A program made the position numbers and the translations under genes. Below, in pieces: positions 52,801 to 64,000 of a DNA stretch of 64,000 bases. Under the pieces are notes generated by a model. That model searched no databases. It was given only the letters and a program-made list of their open reading frames with translations, and had not been told where the DNA came from. Origin of the DNA: Brugia malayi (taxonomy: Eukaryota; Nematoda; Chromadorea; Rhabditida; Onchocercidae). Every line of letters begins with the position of its first letter. Within the stretch, counting starts at the first letter, position 1. The DNA lies in contig NW_025062477.1 in assembly GCF_000002995.4 (NCBI RefSeq), positions 8,652,649 to 8,716,648 on the forward strand, in the 5' to 3' direction.

Positions 52801-55063
52801 TCTGAGATAAGTCGATGAGTCAGCGACAAGAAATAATGCTCACAAATGAAACTTCCAGTAAAATAAATGAAATGATTTATCAGCTCTGAAACATCATCAT
52901 AAAAGTCACCATCATCATAAAAAGCGCCCCCATTTCATGTGGGTAATTTTCATTATACTCAAAAAATTGAAAATGAATCGTAAAATAAACTGCATTTCTT
53001 CAAACCTTTTTAATAGAATGCAAAGACGTAAATAATTTGAAATATTGCAGTTTGACCAATTTAAACAGCGATGCTTGGAATAATGCTTCATGATGTTCAA
53101 TGTTATGGAAAAATCTTTATTATTACAAGGTACACAAAAATGAGAGAATATTGACCAAGCGAGAAAATCATTGAAAAACAAAACAAGACCGTAGTTAGCG
53201 AATGACAAATGATAAGAACACATAGGTTCTTAGAATGCTATCCTTTTAAGAACAACATTTATCTTTATTTGAAAGATAGGAAAAAAAATGAGGCCGAGGA
53301 ATTGTTGTATTGTGCTTAGCTTTGGTAACCTAGCTTTATGAAGCCAGTAACTTACTCATACAGCTAGATAACCAAAGTAAAGTTGCAATACTTGAGCCAG
53401 ACATGTTGCTAAAGAAAATGAAGATAAATAGACTTTTGTTTGATTTCAACAGCTGGTAATCAAAATTATTTTTTTTCCATAAAACAAAACAGCAGGTTAT
53501 TAATAGCATTCAAAAGGAACAGAAGCAGATACATTCTCATTTGTAAACAGTTTATAATTATGATTACTCATAAGACGAAAATTTCAGGCCAGTAACTTTA
53601 TCTAAAGAAACTGAAGAAATAACTCCGAATTTTTATTTGGTCATATTACAGTTGATAATAGAGAATGAAACGAACTTCGTAAAGGTATGTTTAATAGTAG
53701 GAGTTTGAGATTGTAAGACGCCTCTTGCCTTAACTGTACATCTTATAATTATTTGGAGATATGTGATTTAGGTAAGTTTAAATTAAGCAACAAGAGCCAA
53801 TAACCTATCAAATGAATGATGAAAAGGAACCATCGCATATTGTTAAAATAAGTGATAATAGTAATAATGATGAAAATAACAGAATATGAGTGAAACAAGT
53901 GTCCGTCTTTTGTGAGGTGGGGATGCACAGAGACAGATAGAAGCATGCATACACTTATCATTGACTACAAACTGAAGAAGATACACGGACACCGGAACCG
54001 ATACAGGAGCAGAGCAACACCATGTATACACAAACACTCCTTCCTCTTCCCTTCCACATCATCGTGATGTATTCAAAAAGCAATTAACCAATTGAAGGTC
54101 GTCATCAGCCACGCCCTATCATACTACATTCTCGAGGTAATGCTGTCATTGAGCAATTGCTGTTAAAGATGGTGCAGGACAAGTAGATAGACTGACTAAC
54201 CAAAGGACGGATGAACAAAGATCGACAAGTGGACAGAGGTTGGTGTAATGACCGAAGATGGGAAGGAAGTTGGACATAGAAGCAGCAGCAGCGATAGGGA
54301 TGGAAGAAAACGAGCTTATCAGTGATTTACTTTAGTCCGAATCTGTTGTCACATAAATGACCTTGATGATATCTCCAAACACAGACAAACTTGCCGAGAA
54401 TAGACAACTTCAATTGCCTTCACACTGTAACTATACGATTTCCTATCAAGTTAAATCGATGTAGTGATTCGGCCAACAGTCAACAGTCAGTAACCTCTTA
54501 AAGTTATACAAATGCTCATCTTATTTTCAGAGGTTAAACTAAAGACCATAATATTTGATAGCTAAATATTTTTGCTTCCACAAGCAAAAATATTTCCATA
54601 ATTTCCAAATACATCGAGATCTAAACCCATAAACTGTAAAAATTATTAGACTGTTATCATGAAAATACCATGAATTGAAGCCATTATTTTATAAATGAGC
54701 AATTCACTAAGTTCAAAGATGATATTAAAATTCTTCTACTTAGAGCTGCATTTATACCTGCAAAAAACTGTTATTTAAAAATGCACATCAATATTTTATA
54801 AAATACAAAAAACATCGTACATGTGCCAAGCAACAATCAAGTTTATCATAAACTGTAAAAATTAAAGAGAATTTTAGCCACTCATGATTTCGACAAATTT
54901 TATAAAAGATTTCTCTGGAAAGAAGCTTCAAGCTTCAACATAGAGCTTTTCTTTTATTCATATTTTTAATGATTTATTAAATTTTGAAATACTTGAAAGG
55001 AAGTACCGAAAATAACTTTACAAAATGCAAAAACGACTTGTTTTTGAAATGCCTTCATGCGGT

Positions 55064-55171
55064 TTATTCCTTTTTCCTTACTTTTTTACCTGCCACAGCT
55101 GTATCATTGAGTGCTTCATCAAGCACTCGTTCTCCTTCATTCTTCTTAACAGTAACTAGTTCTTCATTTCT
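55064..55171 (-). other. Possible isolated coding exon
   Basis: A - strand frame reads NEELVTVKKNEGERVLDEAL then NDTAVAGKKVRKKE before a stop at 55064. It is charged and protein-like, unlike neighbouring translations. It contains a possible donor (GCAG|GTAAAA, exon end 55090). No partner exons or good acceptor were identified, so it may be chance. Confidence 0.2.
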
Positions 55172-56744
55172 TCAAAAAGAATGCATATCGCCACAATCTG
55201 TCAACATTTTGTCATCTCTCCTTTCTTACCAATCTTTAGCCACTGCAACACAGAAACATTATTCATATTTACATATATTAATTCGTATATTTTCTGTTTC
55301 GTCGTTTTTCGTTTTCTCTGTTAACATCGAATAGAGCTGGGTACTTCGGGATGACACAACTCAAGATCTGCAGTAAATCACTCTTGAATCAGTTAACTGA
55401 AATTGACAGGTAGAAATCTTTTTCACAGTCGCCGTCTGCATTTCTTTACTTTTTGTAGTGTGTGGGTTTGCGCAAAAACGTAATCCATCAATTTTTTTCT
55501 TCCTTTGATTTCTGTTACATCTTTATGAAATGAGAATGTCTTGGAGTTTTTCTGAAATTTAATGGAATCGATTATGAAACAATAGAAAGGAATTTTTTTA
55601 GAGTTTTTAGATCTTTTTTTGAGCTCCTTTTTCTCTGCAAAACATTCGAAATGATTAAAAATCTTATTATACTATTGAATTGGCCTTCCTCGCCAAAACA
55701 GTAATAATAATGTAATAAAAATCTTTTGGATAGGTTTGAATTAATGGACAAGATGGGACCAACAGATATGGAGACTACCTTAAATGATAAAGTAGATTTC
55801 TCTTCTTCTCACTTTAAACTATTATTCTTCGAGCTATTATTACTGCAGTAGTATAGTACAGTTACCGACAAATAATGTCGTTTTCTTCAGGAGATAGAAC
55901 TGTCAACATTTTCTCGATCCTCTCTATCATCAAATGAACCGAATGTGTTGTAAATTCATGGTAATGACCTAATCAGTAAGGAGTCATTTAGCAGCACGTA
56001 TCAGTAAACAAATCGAGTGAGTGACCCCGTACATGTCGAGTTTAACTGTCATCTATTGTCGTCACAAAGCACTATCGTTAATTTTAATTCTGTATCACCA
56101 CAATCCCTACTTGCTATTATCATTGCTTTGAATAAAGGAATTATGCGAAATAGAGTTTATATATTTCACAAAAAAATCGCAAATTTCTAATTACTTCCTC
56201 AATATATGAGCAAAAAGTTTAATTAAAAGGTTAAAATGAGCTTTAAAAGAAGTGAAACTGATAGAAGAAGGAAATAGAAAACAAGAGGTAAATTGAAATT
56301 TTATGCTTTTAATCTGAACTAAAATATACATTTCATAAATAATTTGCAAAAATCAAAATTATAATAAAATAGACTTCGCTATTCTTAGTGTTTATTTCAC
56401 TTGTACATTGCAATGAGATAAGAAATTCAACAAAAATTAATGAGTGTCTGCGTGTTTCACTCTTTTTTCTGTGTCCTCGTCGATACTGTCATAGAAAGGG
56501 AATTGACAAGGAACCATCTTTCAACTTTTTCAGCTCTTACTACTGGTAGATCACTTTCACCCTGATATTCTAGTAAACACAAACTACAGTATCCTCTTCA
56601 TCTTCTGAATGGGACAAATAACTCGGCTGTTATTTGTTGGGATATACTGAGATAAGCGGTCATGATTCCATCAGTCCATCAATAATAGACTAGAGGGAAT
56701 CATTTCTTTGTTTAATGTTTGCCGCAAATGGGTCTAATTGACCG

Positions 56745-56807
56745 ATCGATTGGTAGAGCGATCAGTGGAAAGATAAAAATAGCTCTCTACTGATCACTCT
56801 CATCGAT
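56745..56807. ncRNA. Candidate small hairpin, miRNA-precursor-like
   Basis: Left arm 56745-56772 (ATCGAT..AGAGCGATCAGTGGAAAG) pairs with right arm 56783-56807 (CTCTCTACTGATCACTCT..ATCGAT). The stem is about 24 bp with a three-base bulge, one wobble and two or three mismatches, around a 10-base A-rich loop. The strand is undetermined. It was judged by eye, and no known miRNA was recognised. Confidence 0.3.
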
Positions 56808-56940
56808 AAAATAGACAGAATCTGTATTCATCCATCAGCCCATCCTTCCATCACTCACTAATCCCTCTTTCGCTGTCCATCATAATTTCAATAAATTTAC
56901 TATTATTGCTTTCTTCTTCAATTGAGATCAGATGGATACA

Positions 56941-56980
56941 AAGCTATCCCATAATCGCCGAAGCTATCCCGTAATCCCCG
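56941..56980. repeat. Tandem duplication of a 19-20 bp unit
   Basis: AAGCTATCCCATAATCGCCG is followed directly by AAGCTATCCCGTAATCCCCG, two diverged copies of one unit. Confidence 0.85.
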
Positions 56981-59258
56981 GATGCAATTCCAGATTTACC
57001 ACGAACCCCGAATACTAAGAATGCTACTGAAGTAATCTCCAGGGAGGAAGAATAATCAAACCAATCCGTTAACTAACAAATAATCGCCAACAAACTCCAT
57101 TTCGTATAGAAAACGAATTAAAATTCTTAATCTTTTAACATTCAACCATCAATCACATTCTATTTTTGGCCTATCTTACAAAGATCCAAACCTGGCTTAG
57201 TGAGAGTACCATTTAAATCTTTCATCTCAAAAAAGGAACAATTTTTAGTTCGAAAATCCATGTATCATTTGATACTGAACTATCACGGATATACGATCCG
57301 GCAGAATTCACATGGCTTGATGAAGGGATGCATTTGGAGTAAAATGAACCAATAAACATATGTAATATATCTTTTTAACAACATCAAACAATTTTATTTG
57401 CCAAATAAACTTTGTTAGCAAAAAACAAAAAAGGAAGGAAAACAACAAGCGGAGAATTTACAAAATGCAGAGGTTCATTGACTCTACTATACGAAGTAAC
57501 AAATAGTTGATGATAAATGAACAATGTTCTTGAGGCAGAATAAGAAGCAATATCATAAATACCAGAAAATCGACAAATGAAGCAGTTTTTACCAGGAAAG
57601 AGAAATAAGGACAACTTGTCACAAATGATCTTAAAGACTACACCGAGTAATTATAGAATACAGTTATACCTATAAGGAATGTCTACCATTAGAATGAGTA
57701 ATGCAGTTATTTTTAGCCTGTGTTCTTCTGAAACTATATTTCGATTTATTGTCTGTCTCATGTACTGCTAAATCGCAAATACTGATATATCAGGAAATAA
57801 TTTAAGAATTTAAATCGCACTTGATCATTCAGCTATGGCGTCTTATTTACACTCGCAGAAACAATGGCATTTTTGGCATTGATGTTTTCTATAACGTAAT
57901 AGTGTCATTGGCTCATTTTCTCATTAAGAACTGCCTAATGACTTTGTGAAAAGGTATCAGGAAACAATACCAGGATAATTTATAAGTACTCTAGACCAAT
58001 GAACAACTTAGATAACGATTGTTCTGAACAATTTTAACGTTCTTTTGCAGAACTGCAAAGAAATGTATAGCTAGCTGGTCGATTAACAAAAGCCATGAAA
58101 CCGACAAAGCAGCATGTCAACTAATTGTTAAAGTGGCATTATTAAATGGTATTAAACTTTAACATCTTAAATTTGAGTATAAAAACTGAATAAAGGAAAA
58201 GCTAACAGCCCCCAAACTTATGCAAAAATCAATCGAAACACCTGATATTGTCGAAATAAACATAAAATACATCGGTATATATATGTCAGTGAAGCACGTA
58301 TTCAGGATTATTCTAAAGCCTTCTGCAGAAAGGCACGATTATAAGAAACAATTCGTTGACACACTCTTCCCATCTTGTCGATTCGAAATATCACAATTAA
58401 GACTGTATGGAAAATTTTTGAACATAATAATGTATAGGAAAACGAAATGATCGGAAAATTCAAAACAAAATTCGGCAAAATGATAACTGTTCAATTAAAG
58501 TTTTCTTTTCTTTTTTTTTTATCAGCAAAAAAAATGCAAGGAAAATATTGAGAATAGCTTACAGATTCAGGAAACTCTAAAAAAATTATTTTATAAGGAA
58601 TTAGCGCCAAAGTCAAGCATCAAAATTTTGGAAATCTCAAGCGATTCTATTGCTAAAAACCGAAAACTCGCCTACTTGCTCCCTTCTTGAACAGACACTG
58701 AATTTCCACTCAATTTGGACATCAAAATGCGTTGGCTAACTTATTATATGTTTCCCTTCTCAATCCTGATATCAAAGAATTTCAAATCCCGTTTACCAAT
58801 TGATAACGCCAAGGCCGAGCAAAATGTCAGTTGAGAATATTGTAATCCAGGAAGTAGCTCAGCACTTTAGTTTTAGAAATGAAAGCTTCACACTTTCTTG
58901 GAATGATCTTAGAATTCAATCGAACAAATAGAGCTGATAATGACCCGTGACGATTTACATAAATCTGAATGGCAGTAAAAAGAAATGAATTTAGTCGTTT
59001 CGGCACTTATGGATTGCACCCGCCCTAAAGTATAACAAAGGTGACAAATGACAACAGATAATTGCGAACCGATGTGTCACTGTAAGTCAAATAGAAATAC
59101 ACACCATATCACGTAGAAAGTTAAATGAAGCAACAAACATATGGAAGCGCTTAAACGTTTCTTTAATGATACTGTAAACTCTCGAAGGTGAAGATCTCGT
59201 TACATGAGTTTGTCATCATGATGTTGAGGTGAAGAATTGAAACAAAGTGCAATTTTTA

Positions 59259-59265
59259 GAGGTAG
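59259..59265 (-). promoter_or_regulatory. let-7 seed complement (distal) downstream of lin-41
   Basis: The + strand GAGGTAGTTGG gives CCAACTACCTC on the lin-41 coding strand. It matches let-7 nucleotides 2-9 plus 11-12. It lies 2.4 kb downstream of the lin-41 stop, so whether it is within the 3' UTR is unknown. Confidence 0.35.
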
Positions 59266-60433
59266 TTGGAACAATCAGAGGACAGCTAAGGGTGCCGAAA
59301 TAATGAGGTTTTATATATAATTAAAATTACTGAATCAAAGGCCTAGGAAATCATGAATGCCAGACATCTCATAAATTAATATCCTGATAAACCAATGAAT
59401 CTCACAATCGTAAGTAAACTCTACAGAAGAATCAAAAGTTCGATAGCATCATTATTACTACACTAATCAAAGTCTAAAATCCGCCAGCAAAAAAAGAGAC
59501 CAAAATGTCAAGATCCTTCATTTAATAAAAGATTTTCAAACGCCGAGCAACTCATGTAGCAAAATTCCATCATAAAAGATCACTCCTATCGAAAAGATAG
59601 AGAAAAATGCAACGATTAACAACAAGGCCGTCAAGAGAAAGTGAATAAAGTACATAAACTGAACAGAAAGGAAATTCTTATCTGTGATAACTTGGTACTA
59701 TCTTTTTGCCGCTAGTCGCGATAATAATAAAGTAATAAAATAAAGAGAATGAATTTTTACAAAGTTTTAGTATTAAAATCTTTTAACAAAACAAATTTTA
59801 TGAAAACAAATAAGCAAACGATCGAATAAGGTAAGCGAACCCTTTGATTACCGAATAATGAATAAAGGTAGAACATGCAAAACTTTCAAAGTTCACTGCA
59901 AATAACAAAGAAACCTATTTATCATGAACCATTTTGATTGTGTAATCTGAAATGAAGATTATACAATAAAAATAACAATAAAGTCGAGAGGAAAACAATA
60001 CGAAGAAAGAACATGGAGAAAGGATAAGACATGTAGTAGAATTTCAACTGAAGGCTCATCAGTGACGATAACTATACTAGAGTGAGTGGCAATCGAATTT
60101 AAGCATTCAAATTTGGCAAAAATAATAAATTCCTAATTTTGATGTTCCTCGACAGAATTAAACAAGACCACAAAATATTCATCCATTCTATTCACATTAC
60201 CTACTTCCTAATGATTGATGATCTATGATAACAAGAAAAACCAAAAGCCCTATTATTTGCACAACTTCTGCTCTAAATTCAACGAACGCTGTTCCCTCCT
60301 CGAGAAAATCTAGAAGTTTCGAATCATCAGTAGTACCACATGTACACAACTAAGCTACATATAAAGGGCATAGAAATAGCAAAGAATACAAGCAAAGAAA
60401 AAAAAATACCATTTTTTTAATGATCAATTACGC

Positions 60434-60440
60434 GAGGTAG
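60434..60440 (-). promoter_or_regulatory. let-7 seed complement (middle) downstream of lin-41
   Basis: The + strand GAGGTAG equals CTACCTC on the lin-41 coding strand, complementary to let-7 nucleotides 2-8. It is 1.26 kb downstream of the stop, a distance compatible with a nematode lin-41 3' UTR of about 1 kb or more. Confidence 0.4.
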
Positions 60441-60511
60441 GATAGACTGCAACACATTGAGTATATGAATTGAGGAGGGAGGAAATCTTGCACGAACGAT
60501 CCAGAAATGAG

Positions 60512-60523
60512 GCATACACACAT

Positions 60524-60557
<34 letters not shown>

Positions 60558-60558
60558 C
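60512..60558. repeat. TACA/CA compound microsatellite
   Basis: About five TACA units followed by about nine CA units. It lies within the presumed 3' flank of lin-41. Confidence 0.9.
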
Positions 60559-61363
60559 ATTTGGAGTTTACAGTACAGATATCAACGCCCAACAGATTCA
60601 TATCTAACTATTTAATTAAGAGCAGAGACTGAGGAAACTCGCAAAAACGAACACAAAAAATTTGAATGCACTTATGCCAGAAAAATCTTTAACTCCTCTT
60701 ATGTTGCCTGTCACATTGCTCTTAAACTTTCGTTGTCCTTGACTATATATACTGTTATCAGTTTAATCAATAGTAGTCAGGAGGACAACTCCCACATTAA
60801 AAAACGTCAAACGATTTAATATTTTTACGGGAACTATTAGCAAAGTTATTAGCTAGAGAGTTGTTTCTTAAAAGCCCTCTTCAGGGCACAAGAGAGAGAG
60901 ATTTTTTAAGCGCAAGTGCAGTACTATATATAAAAAACAACCGAAAAACTGCAACCGGAATAGCTTTATGTAGGATAATGAAAGTCTAAAAATCCCATTT
61001 TATTTAGATTTTTTTGTAGATACAAGATTTACTTTTTAAAAAATATTGTTTAAAATGCATTCGGTTTACCAAATAGGCGCTTTCTTCGCATCAGTTTTGT
61101 ATCATTAAAGAAAATGGGTTCCGAACCGGCTGAGAGGAATAACTCACCACATATTAATTCTGTGCTCCAGCCCGAGCAATCGTTTCAATACCAATCTGAG
61201 CAGAATCATCTGAATGAACCATAAATCCAATTGCAATTTTTCCAAATGTTCCCAACAGTTAATAATTTGAATAAAGGAACATTCTAAAAAAGGCAATGTT
61301 AGATTAGATTAAGAACAATCACAAATAATCTGACAACTTATTTCAATTTGGAAAGAAAAACCG

Positions 61364-61370
61364 GAGGTAG
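61364..61370 (-). promoter_or_regulatory. let-7 seed complement (proximal) downstream of lin-41
   Basis: The + strand GAGGTAG equals CTACCTC on the lin-41 coding strand, complementary to let-7 nucleotides 2-8. It is 327 bp downstream of the stop codon and very probably inside the 3' UTR. Confidence 0.5.
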
Positions 61371-61696
61371 AAGTGAAAATTTAGAAAAAACAAACTAACA
61401 AAAAACAAAGAGGAGGAAGAAAAATAAACAGAGACGCATACAGTTGTATCATTAAAATTGTATACAGCGATCATACCACAGATTTTCTCCAATAATTGAG
61501 AAGCTTTTATATAATCAAAAAAAAAAAAAAACTGAGCGGTGAAGAATATTTTTAAATAGTAAAGCAACCAAACAGTGCAGTGAAGTTATGCAACTGAAAG
61601 TTTAAGTAGGAGGAATTTCGAAGTCTTTCAAATCCTAAAATCTTCGAACCAATAATCGAAAAACAGACTCAATTTAGAATTGACTGAAATGCTTAT

Positions 61697-64000
61697 CTAA
61701 TAGACACGAATACAGCTACTACCGAAGTCTACAACATAAATTAAGCCATCTGGTGAAACACATAAGTCAGTAGGACGATCAAGTACTAAATGTTTCGGCA
61801 CATTTGTAGATGTGGGCAGCTGAGCAGATGATGTTTTTACAGTAGTGTGTGTTGCTGGCATACTGGCTAATGGTGTTATAGTACTTTCTCCGCCACTCGC
61901 GTTACCCACTCCACTTGCCAGTGTAGGTCCCAGTCCTGCACCACCAAATGATGCAACGCATTGCATTCCATCCAGGTTTAACACCTAAAAAATTTAACAT
62001 TACCAAATAGTGCAATGCACTGCATTCCATTTCCAAGTTTAACACTCCCACAAACTTATTTTTTTTAAATTAAAAAGACTCGACCTGAATTCGATTATTA
62101 CGCGAATCGCAAACGAGAATATGTCCTTCGTTATCTGTGGTTATGCCCTGGGGGCGACAAAATGAACCTTCACTGTCACCTTCGCCGCCATACATTTTCA
62201 TATCAACTGTACCACGCGATGACATCATTACTAGACGATGATTATTGAAGTCACTAGAATTTAACAATAAATAAAAAACGAAGTTTCAAAATTTTAAGAA
62301 CGAAACGAAAAATCTATCAGCAAATATTTAAGAATTTAGTACCCGTAGTATTCTGCTTAGCAGTATTAGGATTATCTAGTAGTTTAAACAAATACAATAT
62401 TTTCTAAAGGTATCTAAAAAACTCGAAACATCCCAGAATATTTTTACATCGCTAGCTCACTATCAATTTTAAATGTCTGCAGATATGCGCCGACTAAACA
62501 TACGTAATAACCAGTTGGCCATCATGCAAATAGCAAACGCCACGAGGTGAATCAAAGTTCTTGTAGTTATAGAGTGAACTGTCAAAGCCAAATTTACGAA
62601 TAAAATGCCCTTGCGGTGAAAACATCTGCAATATTATGAAGATGGGTGGATGATAATCTTGAAAATAAAAGTTAATAAAAAATTTGGGAGCTGACTTGCA
62701 CACGATGATTTCTAGTATCCGAAACCGCAATCTGATTAAATGAATTTACTGCGACCCCCCATGGATAATTGAAAAGACCAGGAGTTCGACCACGTTCACC
62801 AAATTTTAGCAGAAAATCTCCACGTTCACTGAATACTTGCACGCGATGATTATCTTTGTCAGCTACAACTATTTCATTCTGAAATTCATTTAAGCAGTTA
62901 AAAACAAATTAAAAAGATGTATCAATTATCTAGAAATTTAAAAAGGTTTTATTTGATAATCAAATTTATGTCTTCATACTAATAAAGATTAAGATATTAG
63001 CAACTGCACAACTACACATCATCATATAAAAACATATGACAACCACTATTTAGATCTCCACCTTTGAAAACATTTAACGAGTTGGCCCCAAATCATGACA
63101 AAAAAAAAAAAAATCATTACATAAAACAAGATTTAAGAAAACTAGCCATAGAGTTAACTGCAATGCCTGCCGGCCGATCGAACTGTCCTGGACGAGTTCC
63201 TGGAGAACCGAATTTATGTAGAAAGTTACCTTCTTTATCAAAAATCTGAAATTTCATTTATATTAGAGTGTAAAAAAACAATTAATTTCTTACTATATAC
63301 ATATGCAAGTTTTGAAAGCTTTATTTGATAGTTCGACAGTTTTTTTATTTACCTGTATACGGTTGTTGCTTCTGTCCGCTACTAGAATGCGCCCTTTATT
63401 GTCGCAACAAATTCCCCACGGTCGACAAAACTGTCCATCAGCGCTACCCTCCGAGCCAAATGAGAATAGTGGCCCTGTTCGAGCAATTGTTCCATAATTT
63501 CGACCTTTTCGTGCATAAATTACAGTAGGGCACCCACTAGAATTGAAGACGAAGATGATTTTGGCAATTACACAAAAGAATACTGACTTGAGTATCATGA
63601 AAAACTTTCTTGCACTTAAGGAGGATGAATGAGACTATTTATTCCAAAAAATCAATAACTTCTACAAAATGACTAATTGAATACAAAAAATGAACGTACC
63701 AAATAGAAACACCTCGAATTTTGATATCTAGAAAATGATTGCCTTCATCGGTTGGAAAGTATGCTAATGAGTAAATACCTCCATCTTGTTCTCTGTAATA
63801 AATTATGATCAGAGTATGAGATGCACATCGGATATTTAATAGTGGATCATTTAACCCTTTTCTGACTTGAAACTTCCGACAGAACTGATTTAAAGGAACT
63901 TTACTCAATGCGTATATCCACGATACGACCCTCGGGACTAAGCAACGAAGCAGACATCTGGTGGTTTGTTGATGTACAAGCATCGCCGCATGCATCACGA
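61697..64000 (-). CDS. lin-41: LIN-41/TRIM71 (3' part: filamin domain and NHL repeats; partial)
   Basis: Eight - strand exons: 64000-63905 (cut by the window edge), 63792-63700, 63536-63353, 63245-63159, 62878-62696, 62625-62504, 62253-62085 and 61984-61697, about 406 residues. First comes the end of a filamin-type Ig domain ([17 protein letters not shown]). Six NHL blades follow, with TRIM71 signatures: [74 protein letters not shown] and [20 protein letters not shown]. It ends at [17 protein letters not shown]-41 is a cytoplasmic RNA-binding repressor of translation that times larval-to-adult and germline transitions, and is a classic let-7 target. The N-terminal RING and B-boxes lie beyond the window. 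The last blade contains a Ser/Thr/Ala-rich insertion. The exon boundary at 63159 uses donor GTTAAC, the only one in phase. Confidence 0.92.
62004..62049 (-). pseudogene. Decayed duplicate of the start of the last lin-41 exon, inside the intron
   Basis: This intronic stretch is an imperfect copy of the first 40 bases of the exon beginning at 61984. On the - strand both read GTGTTAAAC.TGGA.ATGGAATGCA.TGC.TTGCA. The copy keeps a conceptual VLNLEMEC start but loses the blade sequence afterwards. It lies about 20 bases upstream of the real exon's acceptor. Confidence 0.6.

Larger units (their letters stand above)
49801..61696. other. Long gene-poor region, including the lin-41 3' side
   Basis: About 11.9 kb. 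The left few hundred bases are less AT-rich and probably the promoter of the gene at 48-49.8 kb. The right 2-3 kb lies downstream of the lin-41 stop and holds three let-7 seed complements. In between there are a hairpin at 56745-56807, a 19-bp tandem duplication at 56941-56980, a CA/TACA microsatellite at 60512-60558, less AT-rich patches near 53.9-54.3 and 55.9-57.0 kb, and one possible - strand exon near 55.1 kb. No gene could be assembled. Confidence 0.5.

Noticed and set aside
54984..55334. 116-codon + strand frame rich in Ser, Phe and Leu
   Set aside because: It looks like antisense or composition noise. The opposite strand is more protein-like over part of it.
61638..61665. B-box-like GGTTCGAAG on the - strand (possible tRNA)
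   Set aside because: No A box, acceptor stem or cloverleaf pairing around it. No tRNA gene was supported anywhere in the window.

Overview
The window looks like nuclear DNA from a nematode, most likely a filarial or other spirurid worm. The DNA is AT-rich. Genes are split into many short exons separated by introns of about 60 bp to 2.5 kb, with GT donors and T-rich ...TTTCAG or ...TTACAG acceptors. There are no bacterial-style operons, Shine-Dalgarno sites or rRNA genes. The animal regulators present (LIN-41, an E75/Rev-erb receptor, a POT1-like protein) fit a nematode. The species call is inference. Gene models were built by hand by joining exons in phase; each complete model sums to a multiple of three.

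Left arm, + strand, 1-16.3 kb: the 3' end of an unrecognised gene, then four genes in a row in the same direction. These are a DET1 homolog (cullin-4/DDB1 ubiquitin ligase adaptor), a RASL12-like small GTPase, spartin (MIT plus senescence domain, lipid-droplet and endosome biology), and a POT1-like telomere protein carrying both N-terminal OB folds. Convergent to these, on the - strand at 17.9-22.9 kb, is an FBXO28-like F-box protein with an unusual 400-residue N-terminal extension.

Middle, 22.9-44.8 kb: a large, mostly non-coding upstream region of about 7.8 kb leads into an E75/Rev-erb (NR1D) nuclear receptor on the + strand (30.8-36.7 kb). The receptor has a polyQ-rich N-terminus, both presumptive heme-ligand residues, and a C-terminal PLDLS (CtBP-type) motif. 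Its introns and upstream DNA carry nuclear-receptor half-sites. About 8 kb of gene-poor DNA with an AAT microsatellite follows.

Right arm, - strand, 44.8-64 kb: a mitochondrial Obg GTPase (MTG2/GTPBP5), then an unrecognised 216-residue protein, then about 12 kb without a convincing gene. The last gene is the 3' part of lin-41/TRIM71 (filamin domain plus six NHL blades), which runs off the window. Downstream of the lin-41 stop the coding strand has three let-7 seed complements, and further down there is a miRNA-precursor-like hairpin.

The genes do not form one pathway. The nearest to a shared theme is developmental timing and molting: the E75-type receptor, and lin-41 with possible let-7 sites. 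No CRISPR, rRNA, tRNA, transposase or Wolbachia-like insert was recognised.
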